This document shows positions 8,248 through 16,874 of a stretch of DNA of 64,000 nucleotides, in pieces. Within the stretch, counting starts at the first letter, position 1. Every line of letters starts with the position of its first letter. Below the pieces are notes generated by a model, which did not search any database, was not told the origin of the DNA, and saw only the letters and a program-made list of their open reading frames with translations. Origin of the DNA: Clostridium pasteurianum BC1 (GTDB lineage: Bacteria; Bacillota; Clostridia; Clostridiales; Clostridiaceae); assembly GCF_000389635.1 (NCBI RefSeq), contig NC_021182.1, positions 1,798,001 through 1,862,000 on the forward strand, in the 5' to 3' direction. Made by a program: the position numbers and the translations under genes.

Positions 8248-8988
8248 TTAACTATTTTTAAGATAATCATATACAACTATAGGAGCTGGAAGAGTTAAGT
8301 CCGTAAGAATATGAGAACTAGATACTATTTCTTTTACGGGTAAATCACTAAATGGTGCCATAGCATGGTCAAATAATTGTAGCCTTGCAGGACCAGTCCA
8401 TGCCTCGTGTATGGTGATATCTGTAATTTGTGCGCATACTAATTCGCAAATTCTTGGACTTCCATCGTAATCAGGTATAATTTTCAACATATAATTAGGA
8501 CGACAAATTTGGTTACGTGCTTCATTTATGTCTAAAGATTCATGTTTATATCCCATAGTGGCAGTTAATACTCTTAATTTTCCATAATCTAATGTACCAA
8601 CTAATGTATCCGAATCAACAAATAGTTTTGGATAACCCAGTTTCTTAGGGTATGAACTAAGCTCTCTTCCAACAGCAATAGCTGGATGGTTATCTAAATA
8701 CATCATATGCAAATAATCACCTTTTTTACCATTAAAACTTACAGGAATGACCTGTCCACATTCAGTATAAGCTCCTAGTCCACTTACATCAGGCATAGCC
8801 ATCATTTCAAATCTAACTAAAGGTTCATCTAACTCTAGAGGTTCTGGTACAATTTTACGTAATGTATTAGCATCTGTACGGTATACAATGTTAAGATATT
8901 CACGATTATGAAATCTATAAGGACCTCTAGGAAATGCAGGCGCAGTTAGGGGCATTGTAATTTGTTTAGATACTTCACTTTTTAACAT
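8248..8988 (-). CDS. adc: Acetoacetate decarboxylase
   Basis: This 246-residue cytosolic enzyme converts acetoacetate to acetone and CO2. Lys115 in SSYPKKLGYPKLF is at the position of the Schiff-base lysine of the C. acetobutylicum enzyme, and Lys116 beside it is the residue that lowers its pKa. The FPRGPYRFHNREYLNIVYRTD start, EPLVRFE and HEAWTGPARLQLFDHAM blocks are all conserved. It is convergent with adhE-ctfAB, as in C. acetobutylicum, and has its own promoter in the gap toward sadh, where I could not pick one convincing set of hexamers. The ribosome binding site is AAGAAGATGA. Confidence 0.97.
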   Translation of the reverse strand: MLKSEVSKQITMPLTAPAFPRGPYRFHNREYLNIVYRTDANTLRKIVPEPLELDEPLVRFEMMAMPDVSGLGAYTECGQVIPVSFNGKKGDYLHMMYLDNHPAIAVGRELSSYPKKLGYPKLFVDSDTLVGTLDYGKLRVLTATMGYKHESLDINEARNQICRPNYMLKIIPDYDGSPRICELVCAQITDITIHEAWTGPARLQLFDHAMAPFSDLPVKEIVSSSHILTDLTLPAPIVVYDYLKNS

Positions 8989-9365
8989 AAAAATTCATCT
9001 TCTTACTTTTAATTATATTTGGCATTTCATCAATAATTAAATTGAGATTTTAGTATTTAAATATAAAATACTTAGGGTATGCCATTATCCTTTTACAAAA
9101 TAAATTAATGAAAATTCTGATAGGATTTTTATATACTTTGTCTTAAGTCTTTTATTATGAATAACTAAAGACAATCTTTTTAAATAAACATTAATTTACA
9201 GTTATTATTATATACTTTTTACTAAAAAAATCAAATAATGTTAATATAGTTTAATAATATATTAAACTTTATAAAATAGAAAATAATGGTTTTAGAAATT
9301 AAAACTTAGTGATATAATTGGTTTTGGATTGTTAAATAGCTATTATATAAAGGGAGAGATTATTT
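8989..9365. other. Divergent control region between adc and sadh
   Basis: This 377-base AT-rich gap must hold the promoters of both adc (leftward) and sadh (rightward). The sadh promoter is placed separately. No exact Spo0A box was seen by eye; GTCTT/AAGAC words near 9140-9170 are the only short dyad-like signals. Confidence 0.5.
9291..9318 (+). promoter_or_regulatory. Likely promoter of sadh (extended -10)
   Basis: TTTAGA (9291-9296) and TATAAT (9313-9318) are spaced 16 bases apart, and TGA directly before the -10 gives the extended TGnTATAAT form. It lies 48 bases upstream of the start codon. A second candidate (TTGGTT-17-TATTAT) sits so close to the ribosome binding site that its transcript would lack it. 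Confidence 0.55.
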
Positions 9366-10424
9366 ATGAAGAGTTTTTCTATGATTGAAATTGGTCAGGT
9401 TGGATGGATTGAAAAGGACAAACCAACGGCCGGGATTTTGGATGCAATTGTTCGACCACTTGCAGTTTCACCATGTACCTCAGATATTCATACTGCTTTT
9501 GAAGGTGGCCTTGGTGACAGGCATAATATGACATTAGGACATGAAGCCGTTGGTGAAATTGTTGAAGTTGGCAGTGAAGTCAAAGATTTTAAACCTGGTG
9601 ATAGAGTCGTTGTTCCAGCCATTACACCTGACTGGAGATCAATAGAAGCCCAAGATGGATATCATCAACATTCAAACAAAATGTTATCTGGTTGGAAATT
9701 TTCTAATTTTAAAGATGGAGTATTTGCTGAATACTTTCATGTAAATGATGCTGATATGAATCTTGCAAAACTTCCAGAAGAAATTCCACTTACAACAGCT
9801 GTCATGATTACAGATATGATGACCACAGGATTCCACGGTGCAGAACTTGCCAATATTAAAATTGGTGCAAGCGTTGCAGTTATAGGCATCGGACCTGTTG
9901 GCCTTATGGCAGTTGCCGGGGCTTTTTTACGTGGAGCAGGCAGAATATTTGTAGTTGGTAGTAGACAAAATTGCATTGATGTTGCAAAATCTTTTGGAGC
10001 TACAGATGTTATAAATTATAAAAATGGTGATATTGCTGAACAAGTACTTAATGCAACAAATGGTAAAGGAGTAGATTCAGTTATTATTGCTGGGGCTGGT
10101 ACTGAAATTATGAAGTCTGCTGTCAAAATGACAAAACCTGGTGGAACAATTTCAAATGTTAATTATTTTGGCGAAGGGGAAATAATTCCAATTCCACGTA
10201 TAGAATGGGGATGTGGTATGGCTCATAAGCAGATAAGAGGTGGTTTGTGTCCTGGTGGAAGACTAAGAATGGAAAGACTTATTAACATAGTAAAATATGG
10301 ACGAGTTAATCCAGGCAAGTTAGTTACTCATGTTTTTAATGGTTTTGGCAATATGGAAAAAGCATTACTTTTAATGAGAGAAAAACCGGCAGATTTAATT
10401 AAGCCAGTTGTTATTGTGGATTAA
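9366..10424 (+). CDS. NADP-dependent secondary alcohol dehydrogenase (acetone to isopropanol)
   Basis: This 352-residue medium-chain zinc alcohol dehydrogenase is very close to the C. beijerinckii primary-secondary enzyme. The catalytic zinc ligands are at the same numbers: Cys37, His59 and Asp150. The Rossmann glycines are in GIGPVG (174-179), and the NADP-selecting residues Gly198-Ser199-Arg200 and Tyr218 are all present, so NADPH is the expected cofactor. It should reduce acetone made by the neighbouring Adc to isopropanol. It has a GGGAGAG ribosome binding site and is divergently oriented to adc. A Tn3-type inverted repeat begins 68 bases after its stop. Confidence 0.95.
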   Translation: MKSFSMIEIGQVGWIEKDKPTAGILDAIVRPLAVSPCTSDIHTAFEGGLGDRHNMTLGHEAVGEIVEVGSEVKDFKPGDRVVVPAITPDWRSIEAQDGYHQHSNKMLSGWKFSNFKDGVFAEYFHVNDADMNLAKLPEEIPLTTAVMITDMMTTGFHGAELANIKIGASVAVIGIGPVGLMAVAGAFLRGAGRIFVVGSRQNCIDVAKSFGATDVINYKNGDIAEQVLNATNGKGVDSVIIAGAGTEIMKSAVKMTKPGGTISNVNYFGEGEIIPIPRIEWGCGMAHKQIRGGLCPGGRLRMERLINIVKYGRVNPGKLVTHVFNGFGNMEKALLLMREKPADLIKPVVIVD

Positions 10425-10734
10425 AAATAAATAAGCAAGGATCTAAGACTCACGATTCTAAAAATAATCTAGAACTAAAGCTCTTAAAGATGGGGTGTCT
10501 GTAGTAACGGAACAATAATAGCAATAGAAATTACATTATTTGCAAAACTGCCAATCCATTGATATAGAATGGTTACAAGTTCTTTTATCAAAAACCCTGG
10601 TTTATGATAACTTAAAATTTTTAGTTTTTAGGATTGTCAAAACACTTAGAAGTCATTATCAAAACTATTGTCAAAAACAAATTTACATAAACTTCCCTTT
10701 ATGATAATATTATCACGAGCAGGAGGCTGTTTCA

Positions 10735-11483
10735 ATGAATATTAATTATATTTACGGTTATGCCAGAATTAGCACGCAGCAATAAGATTTGATACGCCAA
10801 TTGGATATGCTTAAAAAATATAACTGCAATGAAATCTTAACTGAAAAAATGTCTGGTATCAAAACTAATAGACCGGAGTTAATGAGATTAAAGGATAAAG
10901 TTAGAAATGGTGATACTTTAGTTATAGAGAGTTTTTCAAGATTAGGAGAAGTACAAAAGATCTTATAGCTCAAAGGACTAGGGAGGGACTTAAAAGTGCA
11001 AGAGCCCGAGGAAGAAAAGGGGGGCGCCCAAAAGTTAAAGATAGAAATATAGATAAAGTCTTGAAATTATATAATTCAAAAGAATACAGTATAAGCGAAA
11101 TTGTAGAAATGTCTGGAATAAGCCAAGCAACCTTATATCGCTATATACAAAAGCAAGTGAATAGCTTGAAAAACGATCTTGATTCTTCCAGTGAGAAAAT
11201 AGCTGAAGTCCGTATAAGTCTGAGAGTTGAAAATAATAATAAATTTGTACGTGGGAAGAAAAAAGTCAAAGAAAATATTGAAAAATACTTAAAGCATTAT
11301 TATAATATGCAAGAATCTGGGTCCACGGATACTGACTATATAATTTTTGTGAAATATAAGAGCATTGATGATTTAAAAAATACGGTATATGAAATATTAC
11401 GTGATTTAGATAGCGAAGCTTACCAGAAGAACTGCTTTACTGAAGGTGATGCCCATTGTGATGAACTTGGACTGACATGGTAA
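10735..11483 (+). pseudogene. Serine resolvase/recombinase pseudogene
   Basis: An AGGAGG ribosome binding site precedes ATG 10735, and the frame reads MNINYIYGYARISTQQ, the resolvase N-terminus with its catalytic Ser. A TAA stop then replaces one codon. The frame continues through GIKTNRPELMRLKDKVRNGDTLVIESFSRLG, then shifts by one base to RSTKDL. There it jumps straight to IAQRTREGLKSARARGRKGGRP, so about 60 residues of the catalytic core are deleted. The C-terminal part (from about 11040) is open: a helix-turn-helix (ISEIVEMSGISQATLYRYI) and a roughly 100-residue tail known from some clostridial resolvases (SLRVENNNKFVRGKKKV). It is non-functional as a recombinase, though the tail could still be translated. 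Confidence 0.8.
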
Positions 11484-11489
11484 TATAAG

Positions 11490-11541
11490 CACAATACATA
11501 AAACTCCCATTTTTTATATGCTTGGAATTTTATGTATTGTG
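11490..11541. terminator. Hairpin after the resolvase remnant
   Basis: CACAATACATAAAA and TTTTATGTATTGTG form a perfect 14-bp stem around a 24-base loop, just inside the right end of the Tn3-type element. It may act as a terminator, but no long T run follows. Confidence 0.45.
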
Positions 11542-11756
11542 TATTGCCGTTTTTGTTCCATTACTGCAGAGACCACAGAAATGCATATCTATGTCAGGTC
11601 TTTTACATCACTGCGTTTTCAATTTTACTTTTTACTTGTGTACTTGGTGACAGCTATGCTGGTAATTGACCATATAAAAGAAAAATAGAGTATACTGAAG
11701 GTGTATCCTATATGTGTATTTACGGTTATTGCTTCAATTGCACAATGTCAGTTGTC

Positions 11757-12527
11757 CTATCTTTTTTTAGCCAATCTTTTTCCTATAAAATCAAAGAAAT
11801 TGCCTGCTATCTTCTTAATAAACCCTAACGAAGTATCATAATAATAATCAGACTCAAACCAGCCTTTTTCTTTAAAGTAGCGATAATCATAGTACTTCTT
11901 ATTCAGAATCAGCATCATACTTGTACGAGTTAATCTAAAAACCATTAACTTGAAAAAGGAAGGAGGCGACGGCGCAGGACGCATAAGTTCTCTAAAAAAT
12001 CTTACAGAAGTCTTTTTAATTTTCTTTGATATTTTTCTCTGTTCAAGCTCCGTTCTGGGCTCTAATGCTGTCAAACAGCATCCTTTAGTCACGCAAAATC
12101 CCCAATTTCCTCCTATTCTTTCCAGGTACTTCTCGATAGATACTCCTCCGAATATACCTTGGGTAACAATAGCCGTGAAGGTTTTGCCGAAAAAACGTGG
12201 CCGGTGTAAGGTAAATGCCAACCGGTCCATTAAGCACTTCATAAGCGCCGTTACCTGAAATGAATAATTGGGTGTAGCAAAAACTACCCCATCTGAATTA
12301 TTCATTTTCTCGATCAATAAATCCCGGTCATCTTTCAAGGGACAATATTCTTCTCCTTTATTAAAACATAAATTACAACCTTTACAGTATTCAATATGAT
12401 AGTCCTTAAGAAAAACATACTCAAACTCGATTTCTGCGTATGACTTTAAATTCTTTTCAAATTCTTGCACCGCTTGGTAAGTTGCCTGTTTTCGTTGGCT
12501 CCCGATAAATATAGTTACTTTTTTCAT
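11757..12527 (-). CDS. Flavodoxin-like NADPH-dependent FMN reductase (iron-sulfur flavoprotein type)
   Basis: This 256-residue protein opens with the FMN-binding flavodoxin fold (MKKVTIFIGSQRKQATYQAV; phosphate loop GSQRKQAT). It then has a cysteine cluster YCKGCNLCFNKGEEYCPLKDD at about 47-67, as in iron-sulfur flavoproteins, and the FMN ring-binding strand GVVFATPNYSFQVTALMK. The C-terminal 90 residues are basic and aromatic, with no close domain recognised. It probably carries electrons from NAD(P)H to an unknown acceptor. It has its own ribosome binding site (GGGGGAG) and lies alone, 140 bases before the amidohydrolase on the same strand. Confidence 0.8.
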   Translation of the reverse strand: MKKVTIFIGSQRKQATYQAVQEFEKNLKSYAEIEFEYVFLKDYHIEYCKGCNLCFNKGEEYCPLKDDRDLLIEKMNNSDGVVFATPNYSFQVTALMKCLMDRLAFTLHRPRFFGKTFTAIVTQGIFGGVSIEKYLERIGGNWGFCVTKGCCLTALEPRTELEQRKISKKIKKTSVRFFRELMRPAPSPPSFFKLMVFRLTRTSMMLILNKKYYDYRYFKEKGWFESDYYYDTSLGFIKKIAGNFFDFIGKRLAKKR

Positions 12528-12666
12528 TTAAGCTCCCCCTAAATCAACTTTATTTATTACCAGTATCTATAACCTTACAGTGAGAAGTTCTCTATCATTT
12601 ACGAATTAAAATATCGCATTATTTAGAAATGGTCAAACTTTATTCCTAAAATAAGTCAGCTATGGC

Positions 12667-13683
12667 CTACTTTAAGCGAGGAAATAATTTTAATGCATTA
12701 TCCCGGTAAATAGCACAACGTTGTTCATCAGTAAGCAAATCAGTTTTATCTAAAGCAGCCGCTAAGGCAATGCATCCAACTTCCGGTGTATATGGATAAT
12801 CGCTGCCATATAATAAATTATTAACATCAACAATTTGTAAAAGATCAGTTAATTGCCTAGGTAGACAAGCTCCGGCTATATCATAGTACAATCCTTTTAA
12901 AACATCAAATACATCTATTCTATCTTCTTCTTTTTTTATATTATCTCCAAATGAGTCAGGTGTAATTTGAAGAGCAGGAACAATTCTATCAGCTAGTATT
13001 GATAAAAATGCACCAGCATGCGGAATAACAAATTTAATATCCTGGAAACGCTTTAAGGTTCCTTTTAATATCATATTGATTACAGTGCGAGTAGTGTCAA
13101 AGAAAAATTCCATCATAGGAATAGGTAAACCTTCAACAACATTTTTAGGAACACTGCTAGGTTTATTTGGATGGAGAACTACTACAGCTTTATATCTATT
13201 TAACTCCTCAAATATAGGATCTAGGCAAGGATTTCCCAAATAAATTTCTTGTGTATTGGTAGGTAAAGCAAAACCATCAGCATGCAAGACATCCTTTGCA
13301 TACTTAATTTCTTCTATACTGTCCTCCACATTAGGTAATGGTAAAGAAGCAAGCAAACCAAATTTATCAGGATATCTCTTCACAAGTTCTGCTGCGTCCT
13401 CATTAACTTTTCGAGCTAAGATTTTAGCGGCATTTTTATCACCAAAATTAATATGAGGAGATGATATAGATAACATTGAAGTTGAAATACCCAGGTGTTT
13501 CATTGCTTCTAAATGCATTTCCAGATTCCACTCAGGAGTTGGAAATCCATCTGGATTTTCTTCTCCACTATTTAATAAAGCTTCTCTATAAGTTTTAGGC
13601 AAATAATGTACATGCATATCTATTTTAGGTATGCTATTTCCTTTATAGTTTTTTATTAAATTTTCCATTTCTTTATTCATCAT
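12667..13683 (-). CDS. Amidohydrolase-family (ACMSD-like) metal-dependent hydrolase or decarboxylase
   Basis: This 338-residue TIM-barrel protein is of the amidohydrolase-2 type. It shows the metal-binding HxH near its N-terminus (IDMHVHYLP), a further His in VVVLHPNKPS, the PHAGAFLSILADRI strand end, and the catalytic Asp in LLYGSDYPYTPE. The order fits the ACMSD/gamma-resorcylate decarboxylase subfamily, which acts on aromatic or unsaturated acids; the substrate is unknown. Two adjacent ATG codons follow an AAGGAG site, and the second is better spaced. It sits between the flavodoxin-like gene and the MarR-controlled hydrolase and may belong to the same catabolic or detoxification group. Confidence 0.85.
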   Translation of the reverse strand: MMNKEMENLIKNYKGNSIPKIDMHVHYLPKTYREALLNSGEENPDGFPTPEWNLEMHLEAMKHLGISTSMLSISSPHINFGDKNAAKILARKVNEDAAELVKRYPDKFGLLASLPLPNVEDSIEEIKYAKDVLHADGFALPTNTQEIYLGNPCLDPIFEELNRYKAVVVLHPNKPSSVPKNVVEGLPIPMMEFFFDTTRTVINMILKGTLKRFQDIKFVIPHAGAFLSILADRIVPALQITPDSFGDNIKKEEDRIDVFDVLKGLYYDIAGACLPRQLTDLLQIVDVNNLLYGSDYPYTPEVGCIALAAALDKTDLLTDEQRCAIYRDNALKLFPRLK

Positions 13684-13975
13684 TTTTCTCCTTAACCGTT
13701 AATTATTGTATTGGGGTGATTTATTTAAATACAGTTACTTGCTATATAAAAAGTTCTTCACATAGATAAGTACACTAAGAATTAGAATATATTCAATACA
13801 AAACTTTAAGGCTTGCTTAAAGACTTTCCCTTCAGATTCTATCATGCCGATCCAAAAGTAGTTACATTGATATCCTGCGGAAATATCATTTTCTAAACGT
13901 AGCGCCTTATAAATTTGCAAATATGAGCCAATGCTGGTTTACAAGAATGGAAACAGCTATTGATTTAAGATGAAT

Positions 13976-14905
13976 TTATTTACTAAAAACTTCGCTCAAT
14001 TTTGTACATACTAAATCAAGAGCATCACGTGCTTCTTCCAGCGTCCTCTGCATATTAAAGAAACCGTGAATAATTCCATTATATCTCTTAAGACATACCT
14101 CAACCCCAGACTCAGATAAACGCTGTGCATAATGCTCGCCCTCATCTCTTAACGGGTCATATTCTGACGTAATAATGCATGCAGCAGGAAGACCTTCAAA
14201 ATTATCTGCAAGCAATGGTGAAGCTAATGGATTTTTAGCCTCGCTTAAATCTCTTAAATACTGTTGAACGAACCATTCAATGCCTTTAGTTGTAAGCCTA
14301 TATCCCTTAGCGTTTTCCACTCTGGATTTAGGCTTCGTTTGCCCAAGTAAATCTAACATCGCATTAATAATCACCTGATAAGTAATCGAGAATTCTTTCC
14401 TTTCCCTTGAAAGTTGGCAAATTACTGCACTAAGAGTTCCGCCTACACTATCACCTCCGATGGCAATTTTATCAGAATTTATATTTAGCTCTTTGGCATT
14501 TTGAAATATCCATTTTACAACTTGGTAACATTCTTCTACCGGCTCCGGAAATTTATGTTCTGGCGAAAGACCATAATCTATAGATATCACAGTGCAATTT
14601 ATATTATTTGCTATTTTACGGCATATAGAATCGTAAACTTCAATATTTCCAAGTACAAATCCACCACCATGAATCCAAATAAATGCAGGATGGGTACCTT
14701 TGACTTCTGAATAATAAACTCTTATTGGGGTATCTCTTTTAGAAGTTTTAACGACACGGTTTACTACAGTACCAACCTCTAGCACATCTCCTTTAAAGTC
14801 ATCCCAACTCTTACCATACCATTCTCTTAACTTATCAACTCCTAGAGAATACATGTTATCAAAATCTGTGTCTAATAATTTTTGAAATTTTGGATTTAAC
14901 GGCAT
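13976..14905 (-). CDS. Alpha/beta hydrolase of the hormone-sensitive lipase family
   Basis: This 309-residue esterase/lipase-like enzyme has the oxyanion motif HGGGF (about residue 79), the nucleophile Ser in GGDSVGG (about 158), the acid in SEYDPLRDEGEHYA (about 250) and the catalytic His in GIIHGFFNM (about 281). It has no signal peptide, so it is cytosolic, and probably hydrolyses short esters. It starts 26 bases after the MarR gene stop with a GAGGGAA ribosome binding site, so the two form an operon and the regulator probably senses a substrate of this enzyme or of a neighbour. Confidence 0.9.
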   Translation of the reverse strand: MPLNPKFQKLLDTDFDNMYSLGVDKLREWYGKSWDDFKGDVLEVGTVVNRVVKTSKRDTPIRVYYSEVKGTHPAFIWIHGGGFVLGNIEVYDSICRKIANNINCTVISIDYGLSPEHKFPEPVEECYQVVKWIFQNAKELNINSDKIAIGGDSVGGTLSAVICQLSRERKEFSITYQVIINAMLDLLGQTKPKSRVENAKGYRLTTKGIEWFVQQYLRDLSEAKNPLASPLLADNFEGLPAACIITSEYDPLRDEGEHYAQRLSESGVEVCLKRYNGIIHGFFNMQRTLEEARDALDLVCTKLSEVFSK

Positions 14906-14931
14906 TATTAATTCCCTCTTTCATGTATATT

Positions 14932-15408
14932 TTATTGTTTATCTTTATTACTATCATCTATTTTATCTTCTAATAATTCATTAAAAACAGCATTTCCAGC
15001 TCTTTCTGCCATGGATTGCAGTCCTTTAAAAACAATATTTTTGGTTTCTTTATCCATTCCTTCTGTAAGAAAATCTATCCATTTTCTCAAAGATGAAAAA
15101 ATCTGTTCTTTGTAATTTTTTCCTTTGTCAGTTAAATAAAGTTTTTTAGCTCTTTTATCTTCTTTAGAAACTTTTCTCACTAAAAATCCTTTTTTTTCAA
15201 GTGACTTTATAGACCTTGCAGTTGCTGCTTTATCAATTAATAGCATTGATGATAGCTCCTCTTGATTAATTCCTTCATTGTCATATAAATTCAGTAAAAA
15301 GATACATTCTGAAAAACTTATGTCTATGCTCTTATAAGCAATAGTCATATAATCTTGAGATTGTCTGTTCAATATTCCAACAAGTCTTGCAAAATTTATA
15401 AGTTTCAT
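14932..15408 (-). CDS. MarR-family transcriptional regulator
   Basis: This 158-residue winged-helix regulator has the fold order NQEELSSMLLIDKAATARSIKSLEKKGFLVRKVSKEDKRAKKLYLTDKGK: recognition helix, then the DxR wing. The start chosen is ATG 15408, because AAGGAGGT sits at the right distance before it. An upstream in-frame ATG at 15435 would encode nine more residues but lies inside the promoter/operator region. It is the first gene of an operon with the alpha/beta hydrolase, and almost certainly represses itself through the paired operators upstream. The inducer is unknown. Confidence 0.9.
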   Translation of the reverse strand: MKLINFARLVGILNRQSQDYMTIAYKSIDISFSECIFLLNLYDNEGINQEELSSMLLIDKAATARSIKSLEKKGFLVRKVSKEDKRAKKLYLTDKGKNYKEQIFSSLRKWIDFLTEGMDKETKNIVFKGLQSMAERAGNAVFNELLEDKIDDSNKDKQ

Positions 15409-15420
15409 GTTTACCTCCTT

Positions 15421-15470
15421 AGTTGACACGCTCAACTAAATTATAGTCATAATAGTTGAACGTGTCAACT
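15421..15470 (-). promoter_or_regulatory. MarR promoter with two matching operators
   Basis: On the minus strand TTGACA (15463-15468) and TATAAT (15440-15445) are perfect hexamers exactly 17 bases apart. Two 17-bp palindromes of the form AGTTGA-N5-TCAACT flank the -10: AGTTGAACGTGTCAACT (15454-15470) covers the -35, and AGTTGACACGCTCAACT (15421-15437) covers the start-point region. Two identical half-site pairs on one promoter, directly before a MarR gene, are strong evidence for autorepression. Confidence 0.85.
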
Positions 15471-15670
15471 ACTCTTGTAATAATATTTGTAAAGTATTAC
15501 TTATAGTATTCGTCTAAAAACTCGTTCTCGTATACAAGGCAATTTTGTAATAAGGGGCTACCGTGTACTGCAAAGTAGATGGGATTAATTAGAATTATCA
15601 GAGAGTCCATGTTATGTACTGAAAATCAGTTACCATAATACTGTATTTGCCTTCTATGGTAAGTATAAAG

Positions 15671-15694
15671 AAAAAAGGCATTGCTGCCTTTTTT
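15671..15694. terminator. Terminator after the VOC gene
   Basis: AAAAAAGGCA and TGCCTTTTTT form a 10-bp stem with a TTGC loop. It is A/T-flanked on both sides, so it works in either direction, and it lies 23 bases beyond the stop of the leftward VOC gene. Confidence 0.8.
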
Positions 15695-15717
15695 AGTTGA
15701 TGAACAATATTTGAAAA

Positions 15718-16083
15718 TTATGAATTAATATTTTTATGTTCAACATATTCAACTATAGTGCCATCTAAATGTTTTACAGTTAAATTCATTCCTGTTGGAA
15801 CTTTCTTTAAGTCTCTAACGATTACAGCATCATTCTTTAATAAGAATTCTCTAAATTCAATGACAGAATCTACTAGAAAAGTTGCCTTTGTATCCTTAAA
15901 AGGTTTTAAAGCTTCATGATTACCGCCTAAAATTAAAATATTTCCTATTTGTGCTAATTCTAAATTCATTTCAGTATACTTAAATCTTAAATCACAATCT
16001 TGATTTAATAGTTTTTTATAAAATTCTATAGCTGTGTTTATATCATTTACATATAAACGTGTTAGTATTTTCTTTATTTCCAC
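15718..16083 (-). CDS. Glyoxalase/bleomycin-resistance (VOC) superfamily protein
   Basis: This 121-residue protein has the two beta-alpha-beta-beta-beta modules of the VOC fold: TRLYVNDINTAIEFYKKLL and then LAQIGNILILGG. The second half (ATFLVDSVIEFREFLLKNDAVIV...MNLTVKHLDGTIVEYVEHK) ends in the GTIVEYVE metal-binding strand. Such proteins bind or modify small molecules or give drug resistance; the substrate cannot be told. It starts with GTG after an AAGGAGATG site. It lies alone, just inside the Tn3-type inverted repeat at 16417. Confidence 0.8.
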   Translation of the reverse strand: MEIKKILTRLYVNDINTAIEFYKKLLNQDCDLRFKYTEMNLELAQIGNILILGGNHEALKPFKDTKATFLVDSVIEFREFLLKNDAVIVRDLKKVPTGMNLTVKHLDGTIVEYVEHKNINS

Positions 16084-16416
16084 TGATTCACATCTCCTTT
16101 ATTTATTAAATACTTCGCTTTGTTCTACCACTCCGACTCAACGGCTAAGGATATTATACTATTAAAGTTAATGTTTTGAATATTAGGTTGTTTTAAGTTT
16201 TCACATATTACATGTCAAAATTACTGGTTTTCTAATGCTACTTTGCACTTTATGTGATACTTATGCTGGTATTAGGCCATAAAGCTATAGAGCAATTAAG
16301 CCTAAAAAGAATACATTTTATAAATTAGTTAAACAGCTCCATCTTATCTAAATTTAAAATCCATTATGAACTCAAAGATTTAAATATATTTACACTATTA
16401 TGGTAATAGAAGGGAT

Positions 16417-16454
16417 TTAGTTGTAATTTCCTGTTCCATTACTACAGAGACCCC
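16417..16454 (-). repeat. 38-bp Tn3-family terminal inverted repeat
   Basis: Read on the minus strand it begins GGGGTCTCTGTAGTAATGGA and is exactly 38 bases to its TTACAACTAA end, the classic length and ending of a Tn3-type end. It matches the ends at 10492 and 11576. Its orientation means the element lay to its left, so with 10492 it could bracket a 6-kb unit carrying five intact genes. Confidence 0.6.
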
Positions 16455-16611
16455 TTGTTTCGCAATTCAAAAATAGTCCGAACTAGATTCTAGGCGAATT
16501 TTCTAATAAATATCAATAACATGGTTATAACATAATTATAACTTAAAGAAGATTTATATTATACATTAAAAAATATATCTAGATAAATGTAATACAAAAT
16601 ATTTCATGTGA

Positions 16612-16675
16612 GTTTGCAAACAGTTTGAGAATATTTGCAAAAATTTAGAGACTCATTTGCAAATAGTTTGAGACT
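16612..16675 (+). repeat. Three short iterons TTTGCAAANAGTTTGAGA
   Basis: Three copies of a 21-22-base unit lie head to tail: GTTTGCAAACAGTTTGAGA, then ATTTGCAAAAATTTAGAGA, then ATTTGCAAATAGTTTGAGA. The layout resembles multiple transposase-binding sites at one end of an IS21-like element. No inverted partner was found nearby and no gene is present. Confidence 0.5.
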
Positions 16676-16874
16676 AAAAATGTACATTAATATTCATTTA
16701 AGTAATGAAAGAGTATCTGACACATTATCAAATTCTTGATAAAAATTTTCACTTGATAGCTTCTATAATAACTTTGTTATTGTATCTTTATATGGAGTAC
16801 GTCAACATGGGATAATGGGAGCATTCGTGTCATGTACTGAAAAGTAAATGGATTATAATGTAAATATTATAATA

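Larger units (their letters stand above)
10492..11576. mobile_element. Small Tn3-family element with a dead resolvase
   Basis: An inward-facing inverted repeat of about 38 bp bounds this 1.1-kb segment. The left end begins GGGGTGTCTGTAGTAACGGA. The right end, read inward, begins GTGGTCTCTGCAGTAATGGA. About four fifths of positions agree, including a shared GCAATA further in. Ends of about 38 bp starting GGGG are typical of the Tn3 family. Inside is a degenerate serine resolvase preceded by res-like dyads, including TGATAATATTATCA at 10702-10715. There is no transposase. No 5-bp target duplication was seen at the edges. Confidence 0.6.

Noticed and set aside
8989-9365. Spo0A boxes controlling adc and sadh
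   Set aside because: Expected by analogy with C. acetobutylicum, but no TGNCGAA or its complement was seen by eye; a scored motif search would be needed.
13735-13920. 61-residue minus-strand open frame between the amidohydrolase and the esterase
   Set aside because: No ribosome binding site, no family resemblance, and it fills a gap between two real genes; possibly a relic of a transport protein but not supportable.
16612-16675. CRISPR array
   Set aside because: Only three imperfect units with no spacers of constant length and no cas genes in the window.
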